DNA of 64,000 bases from Sphingomonadaceae bacterium (GCA_947477745.1 CANJUF010000004.1:62001-126000); one strand, 5' to 3'. Positions 41,014 to 50,038 are shown, numbered from the stretch's first letter. Translations and numbers: made by a program. The notes: generated from the letters alone by a model not told the origin.

Positions 41014-41043
41014 GTGCGGGCCCGTGAAGCCGGCAGCCCGCAC
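41014..41043 (-). promoter_or_regulatory. Hairpin adjoining the pckA start codon
   Basis: GTGCGGGC (41014-41021) and GCCCGCAC (41036-41043) form an 8-base-pair stem with a 14-base loop, three bases upstream of the pckA ATG. No free ribosome binding site is visible, so the stem may limit translation or be an operator half-site pair. Confidence 0.45.
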
Positions 41044-41192
41044 GTATAATCCACAAGAGTTTTCAGAATCGTGCCGCGCATAGTCGAGCCGCGCTGGATC
41101 GTCAATTTGCTGGTCCAACCTCGTCCCGTGAGCGGCAATGTGCCCAACGCCGCGTTGTCAGCGTGGGTTCCAGCGGCTAGGATTATTCCGAC

Positions 41193-41954
41193 ATGACGGG
41201 CGTTTCTCCAGGAATGGTCGAAAACGGCGATGCCCTGCCGGATCGCCGCCGCACCATCGCGTTGGTCGATGACGACCGCAACATCCTCACGACCCTGTCG
41301 ATCCTGCTGCAATCCGAAGGCTTTGCCACGCGTGTCTATTCCGACGGACACACCGCACTTGGCGCGCTGCTCGAAAATCCCCCCGACTTGGCGATCTTCG
41401 ACATCAAGATGCCGCGCATGAGCGGGCTGGAACTGCTCGAAAGGTTTCGCGACCGATCGAGCGTGCCCGTCATATTCCTGACCTCGCGCGACGAAGAGCC
41501 CGACGAGGCGCTAGGCTTGGCGCTTGGCGCAGACGACTATATCACGAAACCGTTCAGCCAGCGGCTGCTGGTCGCGCGGATTAGGGCGATCCTGCGCCGC
41601 AGCGAACTGGTCCAGACCGCGCTGCCCGAATCCGGCCACGACGACCTGCCCGAACCGATCGTGCGCGGCCGGCTGCGCATGGACCCTGCCCGCCACGAAG
41701 TGACATGGGGCGGTGATCCGGTTTCGCTGACGGTAACCGAATTCCTGATTCTCGAAGCGCTCGCCCTGCGCCCCGGCCTCGTCAAGAGCCGCAACCAGCT
41801 GATGGACGCGGCTCACAGCGAAGACGTGTTCGTCGATGATCGCACTATCGACAGCCACATCAAGCGCCTGCGCCGCAAGTTCCGCGCCGTCGATTCCGGC
41901 TTTGCGGCCATCGATACGCTTTATGGCGCCGGTTATTCGTTCACGGATGACTGA
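41193..41954 (+). CDS. chvI: Two-component response regulator ChvI
   Basis: 253 residues. Receiver domain with acidic pocket LVDDDRN, phospho-acceptor Asp70 in [12 protein letters not shown] and switch Lys in ITKPF; then an OmpR-type winged helix with [16 protein letters not shown]. In rhizobia ChvG-ChvI senses acid or envelope stress and controls central metabolism. Its stop overlaps chvG by eight bases. Confidence 0.93.
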   Translation: MTGVSPGMVENGDALPDRRRTIALVDDDRNILTTLSILLQSEGFATRVYSDGHTALGALLENPPDLAIFDIKMPRMSGLELLERFRDRSSVPVIFLTSRDEEPDEALGLALGADDYITKPFSQRLLVARIRAILRRSELVQTALPESGHDDLPEPIVRGRLRMDPARHEVTWGGDPVSLTVTEFLILEALALRPGLVKSRNQLMDAAHSEDVFVDDRTIDSHIKRLRRKFRAVDSGFAAIDTLYGAGYSFTDD

Positions 41955-43509
41955 GCACCGGCCCCATTTGACCGGTCCGGGAAGCAAGTGGCCGTGGCGC
42001 ACATCGCTGACCGCGCGCATCCTTGCGGTCAACATCATCGCCTTGGCCCTGCTCGCGGGAAGCCTGTTCTACATCGACAGTTACCGCAAGGAGCTGCTTG
42101 CCGAACGCTTCATCCTCGCCACTGCCGAGGCGCAGATCGCGGCGGAGGGGCTTGCCGAGAACCGCCCGGAGGACGTGCGGGAAAAGCTGGTGCGGATCGG
42201 CGCGGGGCAGGATCTGCGGCTGCGGCTTTACGATGCCAAGGGCAAGCTCGTTGCCGACAGCTTCGAACTTGGCGAGCCGAGCTTCCGGTTTGTCGATCCC
42301 AAGAGCGAATCCTGGCTTCAGGACGCTGCGCGGGTGCTCGACCGGGGAATGGATTTCCTGCTCGGGACCGCGCCCATCCCCGCCTATGTGGATCCCGAGG
42401 AAACCGGGGCGGATCATTGGCCCGAAATCGCCGAAGCCGCCGCAAGCGATGCCACGGTAATCGTCCAGCGGCGTGCGCCCGACAGCACGCCGGTAATCAA
42501 CGCGGCGACCCCGATCAGCGACAAAGGCGCGGTGCTGATGACCACGCGCAATGCCCGCGACATCACCCAGAACGTGCGCGATGCGCGCCAGACACTTGCC
42601 ATCATCGTCGGCGCGGCGCTGGCCATCTCGATCCTGCTTTCGCTGTTCCTCGCTCGCACCATCGCGCAGCCGCTGCGCACGCTGGTACGCGCCGCGGTGC
42701 GCGTGCGATCGGGACGCGACCGTCAGGTCGAGGTTCCCCGCCTGCCTGACCGGCGCGACGAGATCGGCATGCTGGCCCGCGCCATCTCGGACATGACTGC
42801 CGCGCTGCGCCAGCGGATCGACGCGGTCGAAACCTTTGCTGCCGATGTTTCGCACGAATTGAAGAACCCGCTGACCTCGCTGCGCAGCGCGATCGAGACA
42901 CTGCCGCGCGTCGACGATTCCGAACTGCGCACGCAGCTTCTCGACATCGCGCGACAGGACGTGCGCCGGGTGGACCGGCTCGTCACTGAAATCGCCGAGG
43001 CGAGCCGGATCGATGCCGAACTCAGCCGCACCGATTTCGAGCGGGTCGATCTGCCGCGCCTGCTGCGCGCGCTGGTTGCCGAACGTGACAATCGCGGCGT
43101 CAACGGCTCGGGAGGCGTGCCGATAACCTGCAGCGGCGAAAACCTCTTCGCGGCAGGCGATGCGTCGCGGCTTGAGCGGGTTTTCCACAACCTTATCGAC
43201 AACGCCGTGTCCTTTTCTCCGCCCGGCGCGCCGATCGAAATCGAAATTTCTGGTCGCGCTGAAACTGTCGAGGTCGCAGTGTCCGATCACGGCCCCGGCA
43301 TTCCCGATGCGGCGCGCGAACGGGTGTTCGAACGGTTTCACTCGGTGCGCCCCGCAGGTGAGGCATTCGGCCAGCACAGCGGCCTTGGCCTTGCCATCGC
43401 CCGCACAATTGTCGAGGCGCACTTCGGCACGCTTGACGCATCCCGGCGCGAGGACGGCGAAACTGGCGCGCGGCTGGTCGTCTCGCTTCCGGCATGGAGA
43501 GACGAGTGA
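41947..43509 (+). CDS. chvG: Sensor histidine kinase ChvG
   Basis: 520 residues from ATG 41947. Two membrane helices (about 24-43 and 216-236) bracket a periplasmic sensor domain, followed by HAMP, the H-box [13 protein letters not shown] (His303), and an ATPase domain with N-box LIDNAVSF and G-box [16 protein letters not shown]. Partner kinase of ChvI. It ends in TGATG, coupling it to hprK. Confidence 0.93.
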   Translation: MTEHRPHLTGPGSKWPWRTSLTARILAVNIIALALLAGSLFYIDSYRKELLAERFILATAEAQIAAEGLAENRPEDVREKLVRIGAGQDLRLRLYDAKGKLVADSFELGEPSFRFVDPKSESWLQDAARVLDRGMDFLLGTAPIPAYVDPEETGADHWPEIAEAAASDATVIVQRRAPDSTPVINAATPISDKGAVLMTTRNARDITQNVRDARQTLAIIVGAALAISILLSLFLARTIAQPLRTLVRAAVRVRSGRDRQVEVPRLPDRRDEIGMLARAISDMTAALRQRIDAVETFAADVSHELKNPLTSLRSAIETLPRVDDSELRTQLLDIARQDVRRVDRLVTEIAEASRIDAELSRTDFERVDLPRLLRALVAERDNRGVNGSGGVPITCSGENLFAAGDASRLERVFHNLIDNAVSFSPPGAPIEIEISGRAETVEVAVSDHGPGIPDAARERVFERFHSVRPAGEAFGQHSGLGLAIARTIVEAHFGTLDASRREDGETGARLVVSLPAWRDE

Positions 43510-43931
43510 TGCAGCCGTATCAAGCAACCGTCATCGCGATTTCCGGCCGCGCCGTGCTGATCGAGGGGGACCCGGGCAGCGGCAAGTCCAGCCTCGCTCT
43601 GGCGCTCATCGATCGCGGCGCGCAGCTGATCGGCGACGACGGCGTGATGCTGGCGGTGCGGCAGGGTCAGCTTTACGCCTCGCCGCATCCCAACACGCGC
43701 GGGTTGATTGAAGTGCGCAATTTGGGGATCGTTACCATGCCGATTTGCGAGGAGGCGCGGGCCGCGCTCGTCCTCAAGCTCGACAAGCAGGCCCCCCCAT
43801 TCATCGAATCTGCCGAACAGACTGAGCGGCTGGGCATCCCCCTGCCGCTGGTAGCGCTTTGGCCAGACAGTCCGGTGCTGGCGATCAGGGCAGAGTTGGC
43901 GCTGACGACCTATGGCCTGGCTGAACCCTGA
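43509..43931 (+). CDS. hprK: HPr kinase/phosphorylase, short alphaproteobacterial form
   Basis: 140 residues from ATG 43509 inside TGATG of the chvG stop. Only the catalytic C-terminal domain is present, with the Walker A loop EGDPGSGKSSLALAL (about 19-33), HPr-binding LIGDDGV and the capture region near NTRGLIEVRNLGIV. Firmicute HprK is about 310 residues; the short form is normal here. It phosphorylates HPr on a serine. Confidence 0.92.
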   Translation: MQPYQATVIAISGRAVLIEGDPGSGKSSLALALIDRGAQLIGDDGVMLAVRQGQLYASPHPNTRGLIEVRNLGIVTMPICEEARAALVLKLDKQAPPFIESAEQTERLGIPLPLVALWPDSPVLAIRAELALTTYGLAEP

Positions 43932-43999
43932 GTGCCACGCGGGGACAAGCCTCACGCCGGCCTTCCCTTTGCCCGGATGCGGGAGCATGTCTTGCCGCG

Positions 44000-44935
44000 A
44001 TGAGTGACGAGTCGGACAAGGCTGCACAAAACGCGGGCAAGCGCCGCCTGCTGCTGGTCACGGGATTGCTGGGTGCCGGCAAGACCACCGCGCTAAAGGT
44101 GCTCGAAGACCTGGGCTGGGAGACGATCGACAATTTCCCGATCCGGTTGCTCGATCGCCTGATCGATACGCCTGAAAGCGAGCCTGGCCAGCCCGCGCCG
44201 CTGGCGATTGGCTTCGATTGCCGCACGCGCGGCTTCGATCCGCGTTCGATCATTACCCAGGTCAAGGCGCTGAGCCAGCGTCCCGATCTCGAGCTGACGA
44301 CGCTGTTCCTCGATTGCCGGGGCAGCGAACTCGAGCGCCGCTATAACGAGACGCGCCGCCGCCACCCCCTTGCCGCAGACATTCCCGCTTCGTCCGGGAT
44401 CGCCGCCGAGCGCGAACTGCTCGAGCCGCTGCGGCGCTGGGCCGACCTGTTGATCGATACCTCGGACTATTCGGCCAACGAGCTCCAGCAGGTGATGCGC
44501 GAACGCTTTGCGCCCGACGAGGGCCAGGAGCTGACCCTGACGCTGTCGAGTTTCGGCTTTGCGCGCGGCATGCCGCCGGTCGCGGATTTGGTGTTCGACA
44601 TGCGCTTTCTTGAAAATCCGCACTGGGTGCCGGGCCTGCGCGAACAGACCGGGCTCGATCCGGCGGTGGGTGAATATATCCGGCGCGATCCGGCCTTCGC
44701 CGAGGCTTTCGAACGTATCAGCGCGCTGATCGCGTTCCTGCTCCCGCGCTACCGCGCGCAAGGTAAGGCCTATGTCCATGTCGCGTTCGGCTGCACGGGA
44801 GGGCGGCACCGCTCGGTGTTTATGGCCGAGCTTGTAGCATCGGCCTTGCGCGAGCAGGGATTTTCGCCCACATTGTTGCACCGCAACCTGGGCTCGCGGG
44901 CTGCCGACCTTCTCGAAGGCAGGCATGCACCATGA
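44000..44935 (+). CDS. rapZ: RNase adapter protein RapZ
   Basis: 311 residues. Walker A GLLGAGKTT at 22-30; DNFPIRLLDRLI and the C-terminal VHVAFGCTGGRHRSVFMAE are diagnostic. In E. coli RapZ steers a small RNA to RNase E to control amino-sugar synthesis; in Alphaproteobacteria its role in this cluster is less clear. Start ATG 44000, 68 bases after hprK. Confidence 0.93.
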   Translation: MSDESDKAAQNAGKRRLLLVTGLLGAGKTTALKVLEDLGWETIDNFPIRLLDRLIDTPESEPGQPAPLAIGFDCRTRGFDPRSIITQVKALSQRPDLELTTLFLDCRGSELERRYNETRRRHPLAADIPASSGIAAERELLEPLRRWADLLIDTSDYSANELQQVMRERFAPDEGQELTLTLSSFGFARGMPPVADLVFDMRFLENPHWVPGLREQTGLDPAVGEYIRRDPAFAEAFERISALIAFLLPRYRAQGKAYVHVAFGCTGGRHRSVFMAELVASALREQGFSPTLLHRNLGSRAADLLEGRHAP

Positions 44936-44990
44936 CAAGGAATAACAATCCCGGGGCGATGTCGCAGGTTTTTCGGAGCGTAATTCCCGC

Positions 44991-45395
44991 ATGATCGGAA
45001 TGGTGCTGGTTACCCACGGCAAGCTTGCCGATGAATTCGTCAACGCGATGGAGCATGTTGTCGGTCACCAGGAAGCGGTGGCGACGGTCTGCATCGGCCC
45101 GAGCGACGACATGGATCGGCGGCGCAAGGAGATCGCCAAGGCAATCGCGGCCGTCGATAGCGGCTCGGGAGCGATCATTCTCACCGACCTGTTCGGCGGG
45201 ACGCCTTCGAACCTCGCGATTTCACTCATGCGTGCCGGCGAGGTCGAGGTTATCGCCGGTATCAACCTGCCGATGCTGATACGTCTGGCCAAGGCGCGCA
45301 ATTGCATGGGCGTGCTCGATGCGGCCAAAGCTGCGCGCGACGCGGGCCGCAACTACATTACCGTCGCTTCGGAATATCTGGGACAGGACGCATGA
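44991..45395 (+). CDS. PTS system mannose-type EIIA protein
   Basis: 134 residues. His9 in MVLVTHGKLADEF is the phosphorylation site; TDLFGGTPSNLA is the second conserved loop. In alphaproteobacteria this truncated EIIA-Man sits in a regulatory, non-sugar PTS and interacts with ChvG-type or other kinases. Its stop overlaps HPr by four bases. Confidence 0.94.
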   Translation: MIGMVLVTHGKLADEFVNAMEHVVGHQEAVATVCIGPSDDMDRRRKEIAKAIAAVDSGSGAIILTDLFGGTPSNLAISLMRAGEVEVIAGINLPMLIRLAKARNCMGVLDAAKAARDAGRNYITVASEYLGQDA

Positions 45396-45670
45396 CCGCG
45401 CACTGCGCGCGGGTGCGAATCGTCAACGAACGCGGTCTTCACGCGCGCGCCAGCGCAAAATTCGTCAACCTCGTGACCGCGCAATACGATCACCTCGCGA
45501 TCACGGTGAGCAAGGACAACGCCGAGGCCTCGGGCGGGTCGATCCTCGGCCTGATGATGCTGGGCGCAGCGCGCGGTGACGAAATCGAGATACGGGTCGA
45601 TGGACAAGGTGCCGAGGCGGCTCTCGATGATCTTGCCGGTCTGGTGCGCGGCGGCTTCGGCGAGTCCTGA
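45392..45670 (+). CDS. ptsH: Phosphocarrier protein HPr
   Basis: 92 residues. Phospho-acceptor His17 in ERGLHARASAKF; the HprK-targeted serine site is Ser50 in ASGGSILGLMML, the equivalent of Ser46. It receives phosphate from EI and passes it to EIIA. EI itself is not in the window. Start ATG 45392 overlaps the EIIA stop. Confidence 0.95.
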   Translation: MTAHCARVRIVNERGLHARASAKFVNLVTAQYDHLAITVSKDNAEASGGSILGLMMLGAARGDEIEIRVDGQGAEAALDDLAGLVRGGFGES

Positions 45671-45692
45671 AGTATTAAGCTGGGAGCATCGC

Positions 45693-46370
45693 ATGCAGAA
45701 TTTCCTGAAGCGCCATCTCGCCGCCGGGCTTGCTGCCGCAGTCGCGGTGGCGACGCCGCTTATCGCGCAGCAGGCCATGGAGAAGCCGGGCGCGCGCGAT
45801 GCGTCGCGCGTGACAGCGGGCACTTACGCGGCAGATCCGTATCATACGATGGTCGGATGGCGGGTAGATCACATGGGGATAACCCCTTATTTCGGCCAGT
45901 TCGGCGACGTGACCGGCACTCTTCAGCTTGATCCCAAGAACCTCGCCGCGACCAAGGTCGATATCACCATTCCGGTCGGCAAGGTCACGACGGCGAGCGC
46001 GGGGCTAACCGCCCACTTGCTCAAGCCGGCGCAGAAGCCCGGCGAGGCTCCCGACTTTTTCGGACCCTCGCCAGCGGACGCGCGTTTCGTTTCCACTGCA
46101 GTGGTGCCCGGCAAGCGCGGCAAGCGCGGCAAGCGCGGCAAGGCGCGGCTGACCGGCAATCTCACGCTCAATGGCATAACCCGCCCAGTTACCCTCGACG
46201 TCTCGTTTCATGGTGCGGGTAAAATGCCGCCGATGATGGGCGGCAGTGAACAGGTGGGCTTCACCGCGACTGGCACGATCAAGCGCAGTGAGTTCAACGT
46301 GTTGATGGGCATTCCGCTGGTCTCGGACGAGGTTCAGCTCGATATCGTCGCTGGCTTCGCGAAGACTTAG
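45693..46370 (+). CDS. YceI-family periplasmic protein
   Basis: 225 residues from ATG 45693. A signal peptide ends near ATPLIAQQA; the lipocalin-like YceI fold follows with ADPYHTMVGWRVDHMGITPYFGQFGDVTG and LTGNLTLNGITRPVTLDV. YceI proteins bind isoprenoids or similar lipids. Between the two halves the sequence KRGKRGKRGK arises from a 9-base tandem repeat, adding a basic patch. Confidence 0.9.
   Translation: MQNFLKRHLAAGLAAAVAVATPLIAQQAMEKPGARDASRVTAGTYAADPYHTMVGWRVDHMGITPYFGQFGDVTGTLQLDPKNLAATKVDITIPVGKVTTASAGLTAHLLKPAQKPGEAPDFFGPSPADARFVSTAVVPGKRGKRGKRGKARLTGNLTLNGITRPVTLDVSFHGAGKMPPMMGGSEQVGFTATGTIKRSEFNVLMGIPLVSDEVQLDIVAGFAKT
46110..46142 (+). repeat. 9-base tandem repeat inside the YceI gene
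   Basis: GGCAAGCGC occurs three times in a row from 46110, followed by a partial fourth copy, encoding Gly-Lys-Arg repeats. The unit is in frame, so copy changes would alter length without breaking the gene. Confidence 0.85.
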
Positions 46371-46387
46371 GGATCCAGGTTGACCGG

Positions 46388-47533
46388 TTAGCGCATCAGC
46401 GCGAAGCAGGCCCTCACTTCACGCGCGAAGATTGCGGGCTGTTCCCAGGCGGCGAAATGCCCGCCTTTCTCCGCCTCGTTCCAGTAGACGATGTTGGTGA
46501 GCACCCGGCTCGCCCAGTCGCGCGGCGTGTAAGAGATCTCGCGCGGAAAAATGCTCGCGCCCGCCGGAACTGAGACGGTGAGGTCCGAATTGGCGATGGT
46601 GCCGCTCGCTTCCCAATAGAGCCGCGCCGAAGAACCGCCGCTCGCGGTCAGCCAGTAAAGCGCGATGTTGTCGAGCGTGCGGTCGATGCAGATCGCCTGT
46701 TCCGGATTGCCGCCATGGTCGGTCCAGCGCCACAGTTTTTCGTAGATCCACGCCGCCTGCGCGACGGGCGAATCGACCAGCGCATAACCGATGGTTTGCG
46801 GACGGCTTTTCTGCACATGCATGTAGCCGGCATCTTCAGCCTTGTAGGCCTGGTCGAGCGCGCGCATCCGGTCGTAGTCAGCGCTGCTTTCGTCGCGATC
46901 ACCGGGGCGCGGACGGTACATCGGGCGGTTAGTGTGAATGCCGACCAGCCCATTCGGTGCGAAACAGCCGATCAACGTCGTGATCACCGAGCCCCAGTCT
47001 CCGCCCTGCGCCGCCCAATGCCCGCCATAGCCAAGCCGCCGTATGAGTTCGGCCCAGGCGTGCGCGATCCGGTCTGCCTTCCAGCCCGCCTTGTCGGGCT
47101 TTCCGGAAAATCCGTATCCCGGCAGCGACGGCGCGACGACATGGAACGCGTCCTCCGCCCTGCCACCGTACGCAGTCGGGTTGGTTAGCATCGGGATCAC
47201 GTCGAGGAATTCGGCGATCGATCCGGGCCAGCCGTGCGTGATGACCAAAGGCAAAGCATGCTCGTGCGGCGAGCGGGCGTGGAGGAAATGGATGTCGAGC
47301 CCGTCGATCTCGGTAACGCACGGGCTGAGCGCGTTGATCCGCGCTTCGCAGGCCCGCCAGTCGTAATGCCCGGCCCAATGATCCATCAGGCCGCGCATCG
47401 CTGCGAGCGGCGGGCCCTGCGACCAGTCCTCCACCGTCTCACGCTCCTGCCAGCGCGTTGCCGCGATGCGGGCGCGCAGCATGTCAAGTTCAGCCTCCGG
47501 TATGGCAATCGGCGCGCGCCGGATTTCGCTCAC
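46388..47533 (-). CDS. Epoxide hydrolase (EHN-domain alpha/beta hydrolase)
   Basis: 381 residues from GTG 47533 overlapping the CMD gene stop (GTGA). An N-terminal EHN domain (about 5-110) leads to the hydrolase core with oxyanion THGWPGS and nucleophile Asp179 in GGDWGSV. Microsomal-type epoxide hydrolases open epoxides by a covalent ester intermediate. Coupled to the CMD protein, suggesting a shared catabolic step. Confidence 0.92.
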   Translation of the reverse strand: MSEIRRAPIAIPEAELDMLRARIAATRWQERETVEDWSQGPPLAAMRGLMDHWAGHYDWRACEARINALSPCVTEIDGLDIHFLHARSPHEHALPLVITHGWPGSIAEFLDVIPMLTNPTAYGGRAEDAFHVVAPSLPGYGFSGKPDKAGWKADRIAHAWAELIRRLGYGGHWAAQGGDWGSVITTLIGCFAPNGLVGIHTNRPMYRPRPGDRDESSADYDRMRALDQAYKAEDAGYMHVQKSRPQTIGYALVDSPVAQAAWIYEKLWRWTDHGGNPEQAICIDRTLDNIALYWLTASGGSSARLYWEASGTIANSDLTVSVPAGASIFPREISYTPRDWASRVLTNIVYWNEAEKGGHFAAWEQPAIFAREVRACFALMR

Positions 47534-48135
47534 TCGGCGGCTTCCGCCTGTACTGGATCCGGGTGCAGTTCGTCCCACCTTTTACCGATCTGCGCCGGAT
47601 CATAGCCGATCACCGGCGGCGCATCGCCCAGGATGTCGAGCGTGTGCATGAAACGGTGAATGCCGATCATGCCGCCGCAGGTCGTTCCCAGCTCGATGAT
47701 TTCGGCGGTTGTGAAATGCGCGGCGAGCCGGCGGTACATGTCATCGTCGATGCTCCAGTGGTCGGTGGCGAGCCGGTCGAGGAATTCGAGCGCAAGCTTC
47801 TCGCGTTCGGTAACGCCTTCGATCATCGCCGGACTGGCGAGGCAAGCCGCGTCCTCGTCAGTCACCCCGCCCGCCTTGCGCGAACGCATGCACGGCCCGC
47901 AGCCGCCAAGCTGCGCGCTGCGAATGCGCAGGAATTCAAGCAATCTTCCGCCAAGCAGATGCGTGGGATAATTGGGATGACGGTCACCGTCGTCGGGCAC
48001 CTTGTCATGCCAGGCATAAGCGGTGATCTGGCCGGGCAGGACATTGGTGGTTGCCCCGCTTGCCTGCCCCTCGATCAGCCGCTGGCGTTCGGCTTCGGGC
48101 AGCTCGTCCCACGGAATGGGCGCAACACGCGGCAT
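47530..48135 (-). CDS. Carboxymuconolactone decarboxylase family protein
   Basis: 201 residues. It carries a CxxC pair (GGCGPCMRSRKAGG), unlike the CMD protein at 8279-8638, so an AhpD-like redox role is possible. Downstream LATDHWSIDDDMYRRLAAHF and IIELGTTCGGMIG fit the family. The stop overlaps the epoxide hydrolase start. Confidence 0.88.
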   Translation of the reverse strand: MPRVAPIPWDELPEAERQRLIEGQASGATTNVLPGQITAYAWHDKVPDDGDRHPNYPTHLLGGRLLEFLRIRSAQLGGCGPCMRSRKAGGVTDEDAACLASPAMIEGVTEREKLALEFLDRLATDHWSIDDDMYRRLAAHFTTAEIIELGTTCGGMIGIHRFMHTLDILGDAPPVIGYDPAQIGKRWDELHPDPVQAEAAE

Positions 48136-48189
48136 GGCATTCTCCCAGAATCGACCGGCTGTGCAGCCCCGGCGCGGTTATCATGCCTC

Positions 48190-48218
48190 TTTACATCGTC
48201 TTGTCCAATCCCCATAGG
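48190..48218 (+). promoter_or_regulatory. Possible promoter for leuA leader
   Basis: TTTACA (48190-48195) and CATAGG (48213-48218) are 17 bases apart, immediately before the leader peptide ATG. The -10 is weak against consensus, so this is only a candidate. Confidence 0.3.
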
Positions 48219-48225
48219 CTGGCCC

Positions 48226-48276
48226 ATGTCATTCCGGCTGGACCTAACCCTGCGACTTACCCGCCCCTGGGCGTGA
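48226..48276 (+). CDS. Leucine-rich leader peptide upstream of leuA
   Basis: A 16-residue frame, MSFRLDLTLRLTRPWA, starts at ATG 48226 with AGGCTGG seven bases upstream and ends at TGA 48276, 88 bases before leuA. Four of its residues are Leu, coded CTG, CTA, CTG and CTT; CTA is rare in high-GC genomes. This is the pattern of an amino-acid biosynthesis leader peptide where ribosome stalling at Leu codons senses leucyl-tRNA. Not recognised as a named gene. Confidence 0.7.
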   Translation: MSFRLDLTLRLTRPWA

Positions 48277-48316
48277 TGCGGCGTGTCGTTCCCTTGCGGC
48301 GCGCACCGCTCAGGGG
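48264..48316 (+). promoter_or_regulatory. Putative leu attenuator: mutually exclusive RNA pairings
   Basis: CCCCTG (48264-48269), inside the leader peptide codons, can pair with CAGGGG (48311-48316). The same AGGG (48312-48315) can pair with CCCT (48291-48294), and GCGG (48296-48299) with CCGC (48306-48309), forming a compact hairpin. The two folds exclude each other, as in attenuators. There is no T-run after the hairpin, so Rho- or translation-level control is more likely than simple termination. Confidence 0.5.
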
Positions 48317-48364
48317 ACTGGACAACCCGACCTTCGCAGCAAACCAAGCCGAGAATTAAATGTC

Positions 48365-50038
48365 ATGACCATGCTCAAAAACCCTTCGGTCAAGTACCGA
48401 CCCTTCCCGCAGGTCGATCTGCCTGATCGCCAGTGGCCCAGCCGCACCATCACAGCACCGCCGCGCTGGCTTTCGACCGACCTGCGCGACGGCAATCAGG
48501 CCCTGATCGATCCGATGGGCGCGGAAAAGAAGAACCGTTTCTTCGACCTGCTGGTCAAGCTGGGAATCAAGGAGATCGAGGTCGGCTTTCCCGCCGCTGG
48601 CGCGACCGAGTTCGATTTCATCCGCGGCCTAGTCGAATCGGGCCGTATTCCGGACGATGTCGCGATCCAGGGCCTCACCCAATCGCGGCAGGACCTGATC
48701 GAGACCTCGTTCGAGGCGCTGGCCGGCGCGAAGAGCGCGATCGTCCACCTTTACAACGCGGTCTCGCCGCTATGGCGTCAAGTCGTGTTCGGCATGGAAA
48801 AGCCAGAGATTCGCGGCATTGCCGAAGCCGGCGCGAAAGTGTTGCGCGACCAGGCAGCGAATTATCCGCAAACCCGGTGGCACTTCGAATATTCGCCCGA
48901 GACCTTCTCGACTGCCGAGCTCGATTTCTCGATCGAGTGCTGCGAGGCGGTGATGGCGATCCTTCAGCCTACCCCCGACAACCCGATCATCCTCAACCTG
49001 CCCGCAACGGTCGAGGCGGCGACTCCCAACATCTACGCCGACCAGATCGAGTATTTCTGCCGTAACCTGCCGAACCGTGAAAGCGCAGTGATTTCGCTTC
49101 ACACGCACAACGACCGGGGCACCGGCGTCGCGGCGGCCGAGCTGGGCCTGATGGCGGGTGCGGACCGCATCGAAGGCTGCCTGTTCGGCAACGGCGAGCG
49201 CACCGGCAACTGCTGCCTCGTTACCGTCGCACTCAATATGTACACGCAGGGCATCGATCCCGGCCTCGATTTCTCCGACATCGACGAGGTCATCAAGACA
49301 GTCGAGTACTGCAATCAGCTACCCGTTCCCGAACGTCACCCTTATGGCGGCGAACTGGTGTTCACCGCCTTTTCGGGCAGCCACCAAGACGCAATCAAGA
49401 AGGGCTTCGCCGCGCAGGAGCAGCGCAATGACGAGCTTTGGGCGGTGCCTTACCTTCCGATCGATCCGGCCGACCTTGGCCGCACGTACGAAGCGGTGAT
49501 CCGGGTCAATTCGCAAAGCGGCAAGGGCGGCTTTGCCTGGGTTATCGAGCAGGACCAGGGCCTCAAGCTGCCCAAGCGGATGCAGGCCCACTTCTCGCGA
49601 CATGTGCAGCAGCTTGCCGACGATCTCGGCCGCGAGCTGCAGGCGGATGACATCTGGCAGGTGTTCCAGCGGGTCTACCGGCTAGAAGGCGAACAGCGCT
49701 TTCAGCTCGTCGAATACGAGGAAAAGCGCGCACCCGATCGCGCCCGTATCTTCGCCGGCAAGATCAGCGTCGACGGCAAGGAACAATCGGTTTCGGGACG
49801 CGGCAACGGCCTGATTTCGGCTATCCTTGCAGCGCTCGACGAAAGCTTCGGGGTCAAGCTCGACGTGCGCGACTATACCGAGCATGCGCTGGCGACCGGC
49901 TCCGACGCCAAGGCGGCAGCCTATGTCGAATGCACGAGGCCTGACGGTTCAGTGGTCTGGGGCGTGGGCATCCATCCCGACGTGGCGACCGCCAGCGTGC
50001 GCGCCGTGCTCAGCGCGGCCAATGCGCTGGACGGCTGA
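48365..50038 (+). CDS. leuA: 2-Isopropylmalate synthase
   Basis: 557 residues. The catalytic region starts with STDLRDGNQALIDPMG (metal Asp42); a long regulatory C-terminal half follows, including the PDRARIFAGKISVDGKEQSV region, as in the long LeuA type. It condenses acetyl-CoA and 2-oxoisovalerate, the first committed leucine step. Start at ATG 48365; an overlapping mini-frame ATG-TCA-TGA begins at 48360. Probably regulated by the leucine leader upstream. Confidence 0.95.
   Translation: MTMLKNPSVKYRPFPQVDLPDRQWPSRTITAPPRWLSTDLRDGNQALIDPMGAEKKNRFFDLLVKLGIKEIEVGFPAAGATEFDFIRGLVESGRIPDDVAIQGLTQSRQDLIETSFEALAGAKSAIVHLYNAVSPLWRQVVFGMEKPEIRGIAEAGAKVLRDQAANYPQTRWHFEYSPETFSTAELDFSIECCEAVMAILQPTPDNPIILNLPATVEAATPNIYADQIEYFCRNLPNRESAVISLHTHNDRGTGVAAAELGLMAGADRIEGCLFGNGERTGNCCLVTVALNMYTQGIDPGLDFSDIDEVIKTVEYCNQLPVPERHPYGGELVFTAFSGSHQDAIKKGFAAQEQRNDELWAVPYLPIDPADLGRTYEAVIRVNSQSGKGGFAWVIEQDQGLKLPKRMQAHFSRHVQQLADDLGRELQADDIWQVFQRVYRLEGEQRFQLVEYEEKRAPDRARIFAGKISVDGKEQSVSGRGNGLISAILAALDESFGVKLDVRDYTEHALATGSDAKAAAYVECTRPDGSVVWGVGIHPDVATASVRAVLSAANALDG

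Noticed and set aside
46110-46142. Short repeats as a CRISPR array
   Set aside because: Nine-base perfect tandem units without spacers, in frame in a gene. No CRISPR array or cas gene was seen in the window.
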